Assembly: GCA_049334165.1 (NCBI GenBank)
Contig: JBEGHD010000003.1
Length of the DNA: 64,000 nt
DNA from: JBEGHD01 sp049334165
Lineage (GTDB): Bacteria; Bacteroidota; Bacteroidia; Flavobacteriales_D; Sanyastnellaceae
Strand: one strand, 5' to 3'
The notes below the pieces were generated by a model that worked only from the letters and a program-made list of their open reading frames with translations, searched no databases and was not told the origin of the DNA. Both the position numbers and the translations under genes were made by a program. Position 1 is the first letter of the stretch. Each line of letters starts with the position of its first letter. Positions 9,604 through 18,397 of this stretch are shown piece after piece.

Positions 9604-10742
9604 AAATAGGAATTGTGTGTTACCCCACATTTGGGGGAAGTGGTGTTGTCGCCACCGAGCTTGGAAAAGCGTTGGCTAAAAAGGGCCACGAAATACATTT
9701 CATCACTTACAACCAACCTGTCAGGTTAGGTTCATTCAGAAAAAACATTTACTACCACGAGGTAAATGTTTCTGACTACCCTTTGTTCGACTACCCGCCT
9801 TACGAACTGGTTTTGGCCAGTAAGATGGTCGATGTGGTTAAGTACGAAGAACTGGATCTACTGCACGTTCATTACGCCATTCCTCACGCCTCTGCAGCGT
9901 ACACTGCGAAGAAAATTTTAGAATCTCAGGGCATTTCTCTGCCGGTGATTACAACACTCCACGGAACGGATATCACACTTCTCGGAAAAGACGCTTCGTT
10001 TGAGCCGGTGATTAGCTTTGCCATTAATCAGAGCGATGCCGTGACAGCAGTTTCTAACAGTCTGAAGAACGATACCTACAAACTTTTTGGAGTCGATAAA
10101 GACATTTCGGTGATTCCAAACTTCGTGAAGATGGAAAGTCTGCAGTTCGAAAATAATGAAGACCTCAGGCAGCTCCATGCACCGAATGGAGAAAAATTGA
10201 TAGTACACATTTCAAATTTCAGGAAGGTGAAACGCATCGAAGATATCGTGAAGGTGTTTTCGAAAGTGAGAGAAAAATTACCAGCTAGGCTTCTTCTGGT
10301 TGGTGACGGACCAGAACGAAATAGAATTGAGCATCTGTGCCGAGAAATGGGCACTTGCAGCGATGTGATTATGCTCGGTAAATTGAAAAACCCTACCGAA
10401 GTGCTGAGCATTGCAGATCTTTTTATTCTGCCGTCCGAGTCAGAGAGCTTTGGTCTTGCCGCACTCGAAGCCATGGCAGCGCACGTCCCTGTAATTTCGA
10501 CCAACACTGGTGGTTTGCCAGAAGTAAACCGCCACGGAATTTCTGGAATGATGAGCGATGTCGGTGACATTGAAGATATGGCCAAGAACACGATTTATAT
10601 TCTCGAAGACGAAAAAAGACTTCAAACATTTAAAGAGAACGCGTACAAACGAGCTAAGGAATTCGACATCGAGAAGATTTTGCCGATGTATGAAAAAGTC
10701 TACGCTTCTGTGTTGAACTCAAAAACAGTTGCCAGCTCTTAA
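9600..10742 (+). CDS. bshA: N-acetyl-alpha-D-glucosaminyl L-malate synthase (bacillithiol synthesis, first step)
   Basis: A GT-B fold glycosyltransferase (GT4 family) of 380 residues. The N-terminus KIGIVCYPTFGGSGVVATEL and HVHYAIPHASAAY are the BshA hallmarks; the UDP-GlcNAc site is marked by LLVGDGPER and the E-x7-E motif in PSESESFGLAALEAMA. BshA joins UDP-GlcNAc and L-malate to start bacillithiol, the low-molecular-weight thiol used by Firmicutes and many Bacteroidota. The start is ATG 9600, overlapping the TGA of the upstream gene, so the two are translationally linked. A second bacillithiol-associated gene, ytxJ, is at 24.1 kb. bshB and bshC are not in the window. Confidence 0.94.
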   Translation: MKIGIVCYPTFGGSGVVATELGKALAKKGHEIHFITYNQPVRLGSFRKNIYYHEVNVSDYPLFDYPPYELVLASKMVDVVKYEELDLLHVHYAIPHASAAYTAKKILESQGISLPVITTLHGTDITLLGKDASFEPVISFAINQSDAVTAVSNSLKNDTYKLFGVDKDISVIPNFVKMESLQFENNEDLRQLHAPNGEKLIVHISNFRKVKRIEDIVKVFSKVREKLPARLLLVGDGPERNRIEHLCREMGTCSDVIMLGKLKNPTEVLSIADLFILPSESESFGLAALEAMAAHVPVISTNTGGLPEVNRHGISGMMSDVGDIEDMAKNTIYILEDEKRLQTFKENAYKRAKEFDIEKILPMYEKVYASVLNSKTVASS

Positions 10743-10755
10743 GGTACTCCAGTTT

Positions 10756-11346
10756 ATGAAACAACCCTCACCTAAGTTTATTGGAGAGCGCATTAGTTTT
10801 GTGAAGACAAAGGAACAGCTCTCGATTATTATCACTCAGGAAGTGCCAAGATGGAAAGAAACCCTGCTTCTCACCTGGCTCATGGCCTGGGTTTTCGTAG
10901 GAGTATTTTTCATTTTCGAATTAACTCAACGGACAGATCAGCAAGAGCGCATGTTTTTCACAATCGTGATTGCGTTTTGGGCCTTTTTCTTAGTGCGGAT
11001 TGGAAAAGCCTACCTCTGGCGAAAAGGCGGACGAGAAATGATCTGGATCTCGCCCGGAGAGCTCACTATCAAAAATGGCTGGTGGAACTACGGAAAGGCG
11101 AAAACCTACTTCTTAGACAATGTGAAAGGAGTATCCTTAATTCCCGTAGAACCCAAAAATTTCATGCAATCACTCGATCGGTCCTTTTGGGTTGTTGGCG
11201 GTGAAAATGTTGCGATCAAGTACATGAAAAAGGAACTGCGAGTTGGAAAGCAGCTCGAGGAGCGCGAAGCTCGTCAACTGGTGATGCTCATCGATAAGAG
11301 CATTTCAGAGTTTCGCAGAAAGTCACAAAAGAAAAGCGTGGATTAG
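10756..11346 (+). CDS. Hypothetical inner-membrane protein
   Basis: A 196-residue protein I cannot assign. After about 40 polar residues there are two hydrophobic segments (TLLLTWLMAWVFVGVFFIF at about 44-62 and MFFTIVIAFWAFFLVRIG at about 72-90), then a soluble C-terminal part with short beta-like stretches (EMIWISPGELTIKNGWW) and a charged, helical tail. This two-helix plus beta arrangement resembles small bacterial PH-like membrane proteins, but no motif settles it. The start is ATG 10756, 13 bases after the bshA stop, so it is likely co-transcribed with bshA. It converges on aroQ and the ends overlap by four bases. Confidence 0.75.
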   Translation: MKQPSPKFIGERISFVKTKEQLSIIITQEVPRWKETLLLTWLMAWVFVGVFFIFELTQRTDQQERMFFTIVIAFWAFFLVRIGKAYLWRKGGREMIWISPGELTIKNGWWNYGKAKTYFLDNVKGVSLIPVEPKNFMQSLDRSFWVVGGENVAIKYMKKELRVGKQLEEREARQLVMLIDKSISEFRRKSQKKSVD

Positions 11347-11771
11347 TCTTTTTTCAGAAGAAAGTCTGCCGCTGCCCGATAGCCGTAAAGCCCCATTCCA
11401 GAAATTGTAGCAGCACAAGCGGGTGCAATCATCGAATTATGTCTAAAAGACTCCCGGGCAAAAACGTTAGAAATATGTACTTCTACCACGGGCACTTCGA
11501 TTGCTGCAATGGCATCGGCTATTGCAACTGAAGTGTGACTGTAGCCAGCCGCATTGAGAATGATTCCAGAGTCTTTTTCAAAACCTACTTCGTGTAATTT
11601 ATTGATGATCTGTCCCTCGACATTGCTTTGAAAGTAATCGAAACCCACGTTGGGAAGTTCCTTTTTAAGTCGATCTAGAAAGCCTTCAAAAGGCTCACTT
11701 CCGTAAATTTCTGGCTCACGTTTTCCCAGCAAATTTAGATTGGGACCGTTGATAATGTGAATTTTATTCAT
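11343..11771 (-). CDS. aroQ: 3-dehydroquinate dehydratase, type II
   Basis: Third step of the shikimate pathway: dehydrates 3-dehydroquinate to 3-dehydroshikimate as a cytoplasmic dodecamer. The 142 residues contain the complete type II signature: NGPNLNLLGKREPEIYG at 8-24 with catalytic Tyr23 and Arg18, the LNAAGYSHTSVAI segment at 72-84 with Asn73 and His79, and EVHISN at 97-102 with catalytic His99. The length is typical. It is monocistronic and its stop overlaps the convergent neighbour. Confidence 0.97.
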   Translation of the reverse strand: MNKIHIINGPNLNLLGKREPEIYGSEPFEGFLDRLKKELPNVGFDYFQSNVEGQIINKLHEVGFEKDSGIILNAAGYSHTSVAIADAIAAIEVPVVEVHISNVFARESFRHNSMIAPACAATISGMGLYGYRAAADFLLKKD

Positions 11772-11805
11772 AAAACCGGCAGAGGTAATTTAAGACCTTC
11801 GATCT

Positions 11806-14766
11806 TTACTGAAGTGTGTTTTGACGCCAGGTTGATTCCGTAATGCTCCTGTCGTTTTTGAAGTAGTAGGTTGAATACTTGGAGATCACTTTTTTGTAGA
11901 CATCCACTCTATTACCGATACGAACCTTACGCTCGATCACCGTCATCTTACCTCCCATCATATCGTATGATGTTTCAGTAACACCTTCGGCCAGGTCTTC
12001 TGCTCCTTCAGGGAGGTTGTAGTCTTCGTAATCTGGAGCCTCGGCACCTTCTTTTTGATGCTGCTCGTTGTAGTTCACGCTTCTACGCAACTCCGACTCC
12101 TTTTGGCTGGTTTGCTTTTGATTTTGATCGCGCTCTTTGATGCGCTTAATCTCATCGTAATTGTCGTTCGAAATTCGTTCTGCACCTTTCTTTGTCTCTC
12201 GATCGCTTTCTTCTCGCTTTTGCTGAAGCTCTTCGTATTTCTGCTGTCGTCTATCCTCGGCTAGTTGAGCATAGCTTTTCTGTTGTTGACTGTAGCGCTG
12301 CTCACGCTCATCAGCTTCAGAAATGTTTTCCTGACGTACGTCCTCGCCCTTAGTCTCCATGTTTTGCTGACGCTGTCGGTACTCCTCTACGACCTGTTCA
12401 TTTGACTGGCGTTGCTCTTCACCGCGCTCACTTCTCTCCCTTTCTTGTTCTCTGTAGGTTTCTTGTCGTTCCCTTTCCTGGGCGATTCTTTCCTGACGTC
12501 TTTCGTCATTATTCGCAAGCGCCTGATACTGGTCAGCCTTGCGCTGTGCCTCACCAAGATTGTAGCTTCTGCTTCGCTCAGAAATATCAGCATACTGCTC
12601 CTGATTTTGACGATCCATTTCTTTCAGGTCGCGATTGTCTGAACGGTTTTCCTCCAGCACTTCTCCTCCCTGGCGATGAATTTCCTCCATCCTTCCTTTT
12701 TTCTCATCAATGCTTTCGCGCTCCTGCTGGATATTCGATTCAGCTGCTTCACTGTACGAAGCAGTGTTTTCACGATGCTCTTGCTTTTTGCGCTCTACCT
12801 CACGATCCTTTTTTTCAAGGTCGCTTTTACGGGCTTCGCTGAAAAACTTCTCTACCTGATCCTCTTTGGACGCGTCCACATTGCTCAACAGCTCTCTCTC
12901 GCGATCTCTTTCTTCCTGCTCCTGACGTCTCCTTTCTTCAGCCAGACGCTCTTGCTCGCGCTTTTCTTCTTCGAGTTTTGCCAGACGCTGTTCCTCGGCA
13001 AGACGTTCTTGCGCCATCTGCTCCCTTTTTCTCTTCTCTTCCTCTGCTTTTCTTGCCGCCTCTTCTTCAGCGCGCTGCTCAGCCAATCGCTCGGCTTCGG
13101 CAGCATCTTGCTTTTCAGCAATTTTCTCAGTTATCCTGTCCAATCGGGAATTTGGGTACTTCTCGTTAGGCTTGATTTCGAGAGCTGCCTGATAATCTTC
13201 ACGAGCACTTTCAAAATTTCCTTCATCGAATTTATCATCCGCCTGTTTGATGAGATCATCGTACTGAGCATTGAGCTCCGCCTGACGCTCAGCACGTTCT
13301 TCTGCGGCCATCTCAGATACTTTAGCAGCTATTGCCTCATCAACCTCTGTCAACTTTTGCTTTGGAAGGTTTTTATCGGGCATTAAGTCTGCTGCTTCCT
13401 GAAACTTCGCTCTGGCAGATTCAAACTCCTCATTCGCAAGCAGGCTCTCACCTTCATCGATCAATTGATTGAATTGCTCAAGCTTAGCCTGTCGCTCGGC
13501 CTCAGCTTCTTTGTCGGCAAGTCTGGCATCTCTCGCGGCAATGGCATCTTCTGCCTCGCCAATTCTATTCTTAGGATAATTTTCCTTTGGCTTTAGAGAA
13601 GCGGCCTCCTGATATTTGGCAATAGCGTCTTCGAATTCTTCCGAGTCGTAAAGTTCATCGGCACTGGCAATGAGTGATTCATACTGCTCATTCAATTCAC
13701 GAGCCTCTTCGCGTTCTGCCTTAAGCCTTTCGGCCTCCTCTTTTCTATTGTTAGGGTAGCTCTCACCCGGTTTCACGGAAAGTGCTTCAGCATACTTGTC
13801 AATCGCCAGTTCGAAATCTTCACTGTCGAACGCTTCGTCAGCCTCGGCAATAATTGCTTCGTACTCTTCATTTTTCTGCTGTTTGGCAATCAGCTCTTCA
13901 ATCTCTGCAATCTTGTCTTTTGGTAATTGCTCTTTTGGCTTCAGATCTGAAGCATCCTGATAATTTTGCTTCGCCTCCTCGAGTTTCCCAACGCTCATAT
14001 TTTCTTCTCCGAGAGACAGAAGATTTTGATAATTTTCTTCGAGCTGTTCGGCATTTTCCAGGGCTTCTAGTGCCGCCTGAGCATCGGCTAACTTGGTTGT
14101 TGCAGTTTCGTTGTCGGGGAAAATGCCAAGTGCATCCTGAAAATCTTTTATGGCCTTCTCGTACTTCTCGTCTGCCATGTTCTCATCTCCAGAAGCAATC
14201 AACTCATCAAATTCAGCTTGCTTGGCCGCCATCTCTGCATCCAGGTTTTCAACTCGCTCAAGCTCTGCATCCAGCTCCTTTTGTCGGTTGGCTGTGTAAG
14301 CGTAGTCAAACTCAATCGAGTTCTTTTGCTCATCAAAACTGGCAATTCCAAGCGGCTCTTCAGTTACAGAGTCGTCAAAGCCCTCTGGCTTTTCAATCAT
14401 ACTCATATCAAGATCGGCCCGAAAGCCTCCAAATTGGTCTTCTTCGGGAATACCTTTAGTATCAAAGCGGATGATCTTCGAGATGTAGCCTTCTTTGTCG
14501 AACTCAATGTCGTAGACGTGATTCAGCGGTAAAGTAAATTCATATTTCCCATTTCCCGATGTTTCAATCTGATCGAAACTATTGCCATCGCGAAGAACGG
14601 TGATCTCTACATCACCTAGTTTTTTACCAGTTTCGTCATCTTTGACACTACCGATAATAAAAATATCTCCATTTTGCGCGACAGCACTGACTGGTGCAAG
14701 AGCAAAAGTCAGCAACAGCACTAAAAGAGGGAAAAAAGAAAAATATCTGGATATCTCTTTATTCAT
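11806..14766 (-). CDS. Secreted protein with carboxypeptidase-regulatory-like domain, six TPR-like repeats and a long charged coiled coil
   Basis: A 986-residue protein with a signal peptide (FFPLLVLLLTFALAPVSAVAQ, about 9-30). Next comes a beta-sandwich of the CarboxypepD_reg type (about 35-115: VKDDETGKKLGDVEITV). Residues about 185-550 hold six repeats of about 55-60 residues, each of the form YxxLIxxADExFDxxxFExAxxxYQxAxxLKPxExYPxx, i.e. TPR-like helices with a conserved P-Y/L-P loop. From about 550 to 900 the sequence is extremely rich in E, R, Q and K with almost no hydrophobics, predicting a long coiled coil or single helix. A short globular C-terminus (about 920-986) ends it. ATG 14766 is chosen because it directly precedes the signal peptide. 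Function is not known; the architecture suggests a periplasmic or envelope scaffold. The opposite strand carries long spurious open frames because of this composition. Confidence 0.88.
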   Translation of the reverse strand: MNKEISRYFSFFPLLVLLLTFALAPVSAVAQNGDIFIIGSVKDDETGKKLGDVEITVLRDGNSFDQIETSGNGKYEFTLPLNHVYDIEFDKEGYISKIIRFDTKGIPEEDQFGGFRADLDMSMIEKPEGFDDSVTEEPLGIASFDEQKNSIEFDYAYTANRQKELDAELERVENLDAEMAAKQAEFDELIASGDENMADEKYEKAIKDFQDALGIFPDNETATTKLADAQAALEALENAEQLEENYQNLLSLGEENMSVGKLEEAKQNYQDASDLKPKEQLPKDKIAEIEELIAKQQKNEEYEAIIAEADEAFDSEDFELAIDKYAEALSVKPGESYPNNRKEEAERLKAEREEARELNEQYESLIASADELYDSEEFEDAIAKYQEAASLKPKENYPKNRIGEAEDAIAARDARLADKEAEAERQAKLEQFNQLIDEGESLLANEEFESARAKFQEAADLMPDKNLPKQKLTEVDEAIAAKVSEMAAEERAERQAELNAQYDDLIKQADDKFDEGNFESAREDYQAALEIKPNEKYPNSRLDRITEKIAEKQDAAEAERLAEQRAEEEAARKAEEEKRKREQMAQERLAEEQRLAKLEEEKREQERLAEERRRQEQEERDRERELLSNVDASKEDQVEKFFSEARKSDLEKKDREVERKKQEHRENTASYSEAAESNIQQERESIDEKKGRMEEIHRQGGEVLEENRSDNRDLKEMDRQNQEQYADISERSRSYNLGEAQRKADQYQALANNDERRQERIAQERERQETYREQERERSERGEEQRQSNEQVVEEYRQRQQNMETKGEDVRQENISEADEREQRYSQQQKSYAQLAEDRRQQKYEELQQKREESDRETKKGAERISNDNYDEIKRIKERDQNQKQTSQKESELRRSVNYNEQHQKEGAEAPDYEDYNLPEGAEDLAEGVTETSYDMMGGKMTVIERKVRIGNRVDVYKKVISKYSTYYFKNDRSITESTWRQNTLQ

Positions 14767-14846
14767 TATTTTCCTTGCGCAAGTTTGAATTCTGTAGAGC
14801 ACAATGTAAAAGAAAACTCTACAATACAAGTCCAAAACGTAAAAAT

Positions 14847-15968
14847 ATGAATTTTAGTTATTGGGAGCGGGAATCTTTTCTTGGCGACATCGACTTTGCC
14901 ATCGTGGGAAGTGGCATTGTTGGTTTGTCCACAGCCATTTACATCAAAGACAAGCATCCACGAGCAAATGTTGTGATCTTCGAAAGAGAAATGCTCCCTA
15001 CCGGTGCAAGTACGAGAAATGCTGGTTTTGCTTGCTTTGGTAGTGTTAGTGAATTGCTCGATGATCTCGACAACATGAGTGAAGAGGAGCTATTGAATCT
15101 GGTTTCAATGCGATACCGGGGTTTGAAGAACTTGGAGAGCTTACTCAGTGCAGATGCTATTGACCTCAAGATGACCGGAGGAACTGAGTTTTTCTCTCCG
15201 GAACAAGAAGATCTTTTTGAGAGGTGCGAGCAAAAAATCAATTACTTCAATGCACTGCTCGAAAGTGAAATTGGCAAGGACGTCTTTTCTGTGATTAAAC
15301 CCAAGAGGTTTCCATTTCGCGGTTTTCAACAAGCGATTTACAATCCGTACGAAGGCCAGATCGACACTGGAAAAATGATGTCCGCCCTATTAAAATGCGC
15401 TAATGGCAGAGGAATAAAGGTTTACAATGGAGCGAAGATTGCAAGTTTTGAAGATTGCAAGTCAAAAGTAAAGTTGGAAGTCTCTGATCGCAATTTCGAA
15501 GCCAGGCGCCTCATTGTCACTACCAATGGTTTTGCAAGTCAACTTCTTGAGGAAGTTGACGTTCAACCGGTACGGAATCAAGTGCTCATTACCGAACCAA
15601 TAGAAAACCTTAGCTGGAAGGGGATATTCCACATTGAAAGAGGCTACTTCTACTTTAGAAATGTTGGCAATCGAGTATTAATAGGTGGTGGCCGCCATCT
15701 GCAAGAAGAGCAAGAAGCTACAGACAAATTTGGGCTGACAGATAATATTCAATCCGAACTCGAAAAGATACTCTACAAGCAAATTCTGCCTGACGGAAGT
15801 GAAACAAAAGTTGACATGCGCTGGAGTGGGATACTCGGAGTGGGGAGCTCGCGCAAAGTAATTATCGAACGAATATCTCCAAGGGTACTTTGCGGTGTGC
15901 GACTGGGAGGAATGGGAATTGCCATCGGCTCACTCATTGGTAAGCAGCTGGCTAACCATTTCAATTAA
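14847..15968 (+). CDS. FAD-dependent amino-acid-oxidase-type (DAO family) oxidoreductase
   Basis: A 373-residue protein with an N-terminal dinucleotide-binding fold: G21-S-G-I-V-G26 in FAIVGSGIVGLSTAIYI, then VVIFERE where the glutamate binds the FAD ribose, and TGASTRNAGFACFG, the second FAD contact typical of the DAO superfamily (glycine, sarcosine and D-amino-acid oxidases). The C-terminal GVRLGGMGIAIGSLIGKQLA is the usual closing FAD motif. The substrate cannot be told from sequence. The start is ATG 14847; longer in-frame extension upstream is antisense to the neighbouring gene. It is divergent from the TPR protein with an 80-base gap holding both promoters. Confidence 0.9.
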   Translation: MNFSYWERESFLGDIDFAIVGSGIVGLSTAIYIKDKHPRANVVIFEREMLPTGASTRNAGFACFGSVSELLDDLDNMSEEELLNLVSMRYRGLKNLESLLSADAIDLKMTGGTEFFSPEQEDLFERCEQKINYFNALLESEIGKDVFSVIKPKRFPFRGFQQAIYNPYEGQIDTGKMMSALLKCANGRGIKVYNGAKIASFEDCKSKVKLEVSDRNFEARRLIVTTNGFASQLLEEVDVQPVRNQVLITEPIENLSWKGIFHIERGYFYFRNVGNRVLIGGGRHLQEEQEATDKFGLTDNIQSELEKILYKQILPDGSETKVDMRWSGILGVGSSRKVIIERISPRVLCGVRLGGMGIAIGSLIGKQLANHFN

Positions 15969-16033
15969 AGCTCTGGCTAACCTTTTAAACCTTTCTGCGT
16001 AAAGAAACCTGTGACGGACAATTAAACGCAGAC

Positions 16034-18364
16034 ATGAATTGGTTTAAGCTAAACAAAGTAATCTTTCTGCTTGCACTGCTACCTATGGGAACCAGCGCGC
16101 AGGCCTATGAAAATATCTCGAGGAACAAGGACATCGTTTTGGAAACGGTAGAACCACGAAAATTTCAATCGTGGGAACTGACTTCAAATTCCGAACTTCT
16201 TGCACATCCTCAGGACAACATGCGTACGGCTCTGGCTAATGCCACAGCACAACGCGATCATCAACTTGCATCAAATCAGCCACTTTCCGGCAACGATTCC
16301 ATAGCGGTTTCTGACACCACCATTATGGAAATTCCGGCATTTCGATCATCGAGCTTGACTCTCAAACCAAGAGTTGGACTGGGTTTTGGAACACTTACTT
16401 TCTTTGGAGATGTCGGCAGTAATGAAGATGGATATAGTATTGCAAATAGTAACCTGGCCTACACCATCAGTGTTACAAACGAATTCAATCCTTATTTCGA
16501 CCTTAGGCTTTATGCCATGTTCGGTCAAATTGCTGTTAATGAAAGAAGCACTGAAAGAAGACTGAATTTCAACTCGGAGGTTAGAGCTGGTGGTGCAGCC
16601 ATTTCCTACAATTTTTCTCACTGGCTACCGCAAAGATCCTTTCTTGAGCCTTTCGTATCTGTAGGAATAGAAACTTTCGAATACAACTCAAAAACCGACC
16701 TCAAAGATGCCGATGGCAACTACTACCATTACTGGTCGGATGGTACAATCAGAAACATGCCGGAGGGCGCGCCAACTGCTGGTGAAGCAGACATTATTCA
16801 GCGAGATTACACCTATGAAACAGATCTACGGGAAATGGACCTGGACGGAATGGGCAAATACCCACTCAGAAACTGGTCAGTGCCGGTAGGTCTTGGAGTC
16901 AACCTCAACGTCACCGAGAGATTCGAAGTTCGCCTCGCCTCCACTTATCATTTCACATTTACCGACATGATCGACAATGTGAGTGATGCCGGTGAAGGAC
17001 AGAGAAAAGGAAATGCAAGAAATGATCAGTTTTTCTACAACTCGATCTCTTTGAATTACGACCTCAACATCACTCCAACCAAAAAAGAAATTCCGAAGGT
17101 ATTTGAGGAGTTTGGAGTAGAAACCGGACCAGTTGCTCAAGTAGACATGGATGGCGATAAAGACGGAATTCACGACTTTGAAGATCTGTGTCTGAACACT
17201 CCGCTTGGAGCCGCAGTAGATAACAACGGTTGTGCAATTGACACTGATGAGGATGGGGTGCCTGACTATATGGATATGGAAGCCGAAACGGCACTAAACG
17301 CACCAGTCGATAAAGATGGTGTGACTGTTACTGATGAAGAATTCTATCAGCGTTACCTCTTCTGGCATGACTCACTTTCAGTTAAAGAAAACTTCGCAAG
17401 AATTCACGCAGACAAAAAGGACATTCCTGAGTACTACGCACTCAAAGTTGGTAGTGATGGCGAAGGATTGAGCCAAACTGAAATCAATCAGGTACTGGCA
17501 ATGAATGACGCCCGTTCGTTCAAGTACGATGGTGAGACCATGTATTTGGTAGGAGACTACAAGAACCTATCTGATGCGATCTCTAGAAAGCTAGCTCTGG
17601 AGTCCACTGGACTAAAGGCTGAAGTGATGCGTGGTTCCAAAGCTGGAATTGCAAGCATTCAGGAAACTGCTGATCGAGCAGAATCTCAGCTGGCCGAAAG
17701 CATGAAAACTGACAGTGTACTGAACTCTCTGGAAAACGAAAATGCCAGCATCAACACAGAACAGGTTATCTACCGTGTTCAAATTGGTGCCTATAAAAAT
17801 GGAATTTCTGGCGATGTCTTCGCCAACGTGCCAGAACTATTTGAAGTAAAAGGTCAGGATGGAATTGTACGCTACTCTTCGGGAACGTTTACCAACGTGA
17901 AGGATGCTGCTGAGCGTAAAGTCGACCTCCTTGTTGACGGATTTGATGGGGCATTCATTGCAGCCTACAAAAACGGAGAGCGCGTTACTCTGGCAAGTAC
18001 GGGTGTTAACGTAAGTGAGGGAGCAAAAGACGAGATCGTAGATAGAGCCGTAAATGCTGTGAATCCTGAAAACGTTTACTTCAGAGTTCAACTTGGCGCC
18101 TACGAAGAAGACATACCGACAAAAGTTCTCGACCAGTTCTTTAAAATTGGAAACGTGAAACCGATGAATTTTGGTGACGGAATTATCCGCTACATGACCA
18201 CCCAATTTGACACATGGCCTGAGGCCAAGGCGATCTTGAAAAAGGCTATTGCTGCTGGAATTGATGATGCCTTCATCGTAGGTGATTTCAATGGAAAGTT
18301 CATCTCTGAAGAGGATGCGAGACTTCTCGAGAGCGGTGAAATCAGCACAGTAGATAACAACTAA
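16034..18364 (+). CDS. Outer-membrane protein with beta-barrel, thrombospondin type 3 repeats and SPOR-type C-terminal repeats
   Basis: A 776-residue exported protein. A signal peptide (about 1-22, ending TSAQA) precedes a linker and an eight-strand-like barrel region (about 110-350, LTLKPRVGLGFGTLTFFGDVG). Residues about 368-425 carry calcium-binding TSP3 repeats (DMDGDKDGIHDFEDLC and DTDEDGVPDYMDME), which in OmpA-type proteins sit between barrel and peptidoglycan-binding domain. Instead of an OmpA domain there are two clear SPOR units (YRVQIGAYKNG from about 577 and YFRVQLGAYEED from about 679, each with a GIVRY/GIIRY strand) and, ahead of them, a more diverged third copy (about 463-540). 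SPOR domains bind peptidoglycan stripped of peptide stems, so this protein probably ties outer membrane to wall; that is inference. Confidence 0.88.
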   Translation: MNWFKLNKVIFLLALLPMGTSAQAYENISRNKDIVLETVEPRKFQSWELTSNSELLAHPQDNMRTALANATAQRDHQLASNQPLSGNDSIAVSDTTIMEIPAFRSSSLTLKPRVGLGFGTLTFFGDVGSNEDGYSIANSNLAYTISVTNEFNPYFDLRLYAMFGQIAVNERSTERRLNFNSEVRAGGAAISYNFSHWLPQRSFLEPFVSVGIETFEYNSKTDLKDADGNYYHYWSDGTIRNMPEGAPTAGEADIIQRDYTYETDLREMDLDGMGKYPLRNWSVPVGLGVNLNVTERFEVRLASTYHFTFTDMIDNVSDAGEGQRKGNARNDQFFYNSISLNYDLNITPTKKEIPKVFEEFGVETGPVAQVDMDGDKDGIHDFEDLCLNTPLGAAVDNNGCAIDTDEDGVPDYMDMEAETALNAPVDKDGVTVTDEEFYQRYLFWHDSLSVKENFARIHADKKDIPEYYALKVGSDGEGLSQTEINQVLAMNDARSFKYDGETMYLVGDYKNLSDAISRKLALESTGLKAEVMRGSKAGIASIQETADRAESQLAESMKTDSVLNSLENENASINTEQVIYRVQIGAYKNGISGDVFANVPELFEVKGQDGIVRYSSGTFTNVKDAAERKVDLLVDGFDGAFIAAYKNGERVTLASTGVNVSEGAKDEIVDRAVNAVNPENVYFRVQLGAYEEDIPTKVLDQFFKIGNVKPMNFGDGIIRYMTTQFDTWPEAKAILKKAIAAGIDDAFIVGDFNGKFISEEDARLLESGEISTVDNN

Positions 18365-18397
18365 ACTTAAGCTTTCAGCTTTTATTTTTGTGATTGA

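Noticed and set aside
12676..13386. A 236-codon plus-strand frame rich in Leu and Phe inside the TPR/coiled-coil gene
   Set aside because: It is the antisense of a Glu/Lys/Arg-rich coding region, which avoids stop codons on the other strand and mimics a membrane protein.
14694..14846. N-terminal extension of the DAO-type oxidoreductase
   Set aside because: It is antisense to the signal-peptide region of the divergent gene; the Rossmann fold begins properly after ATG 14847.
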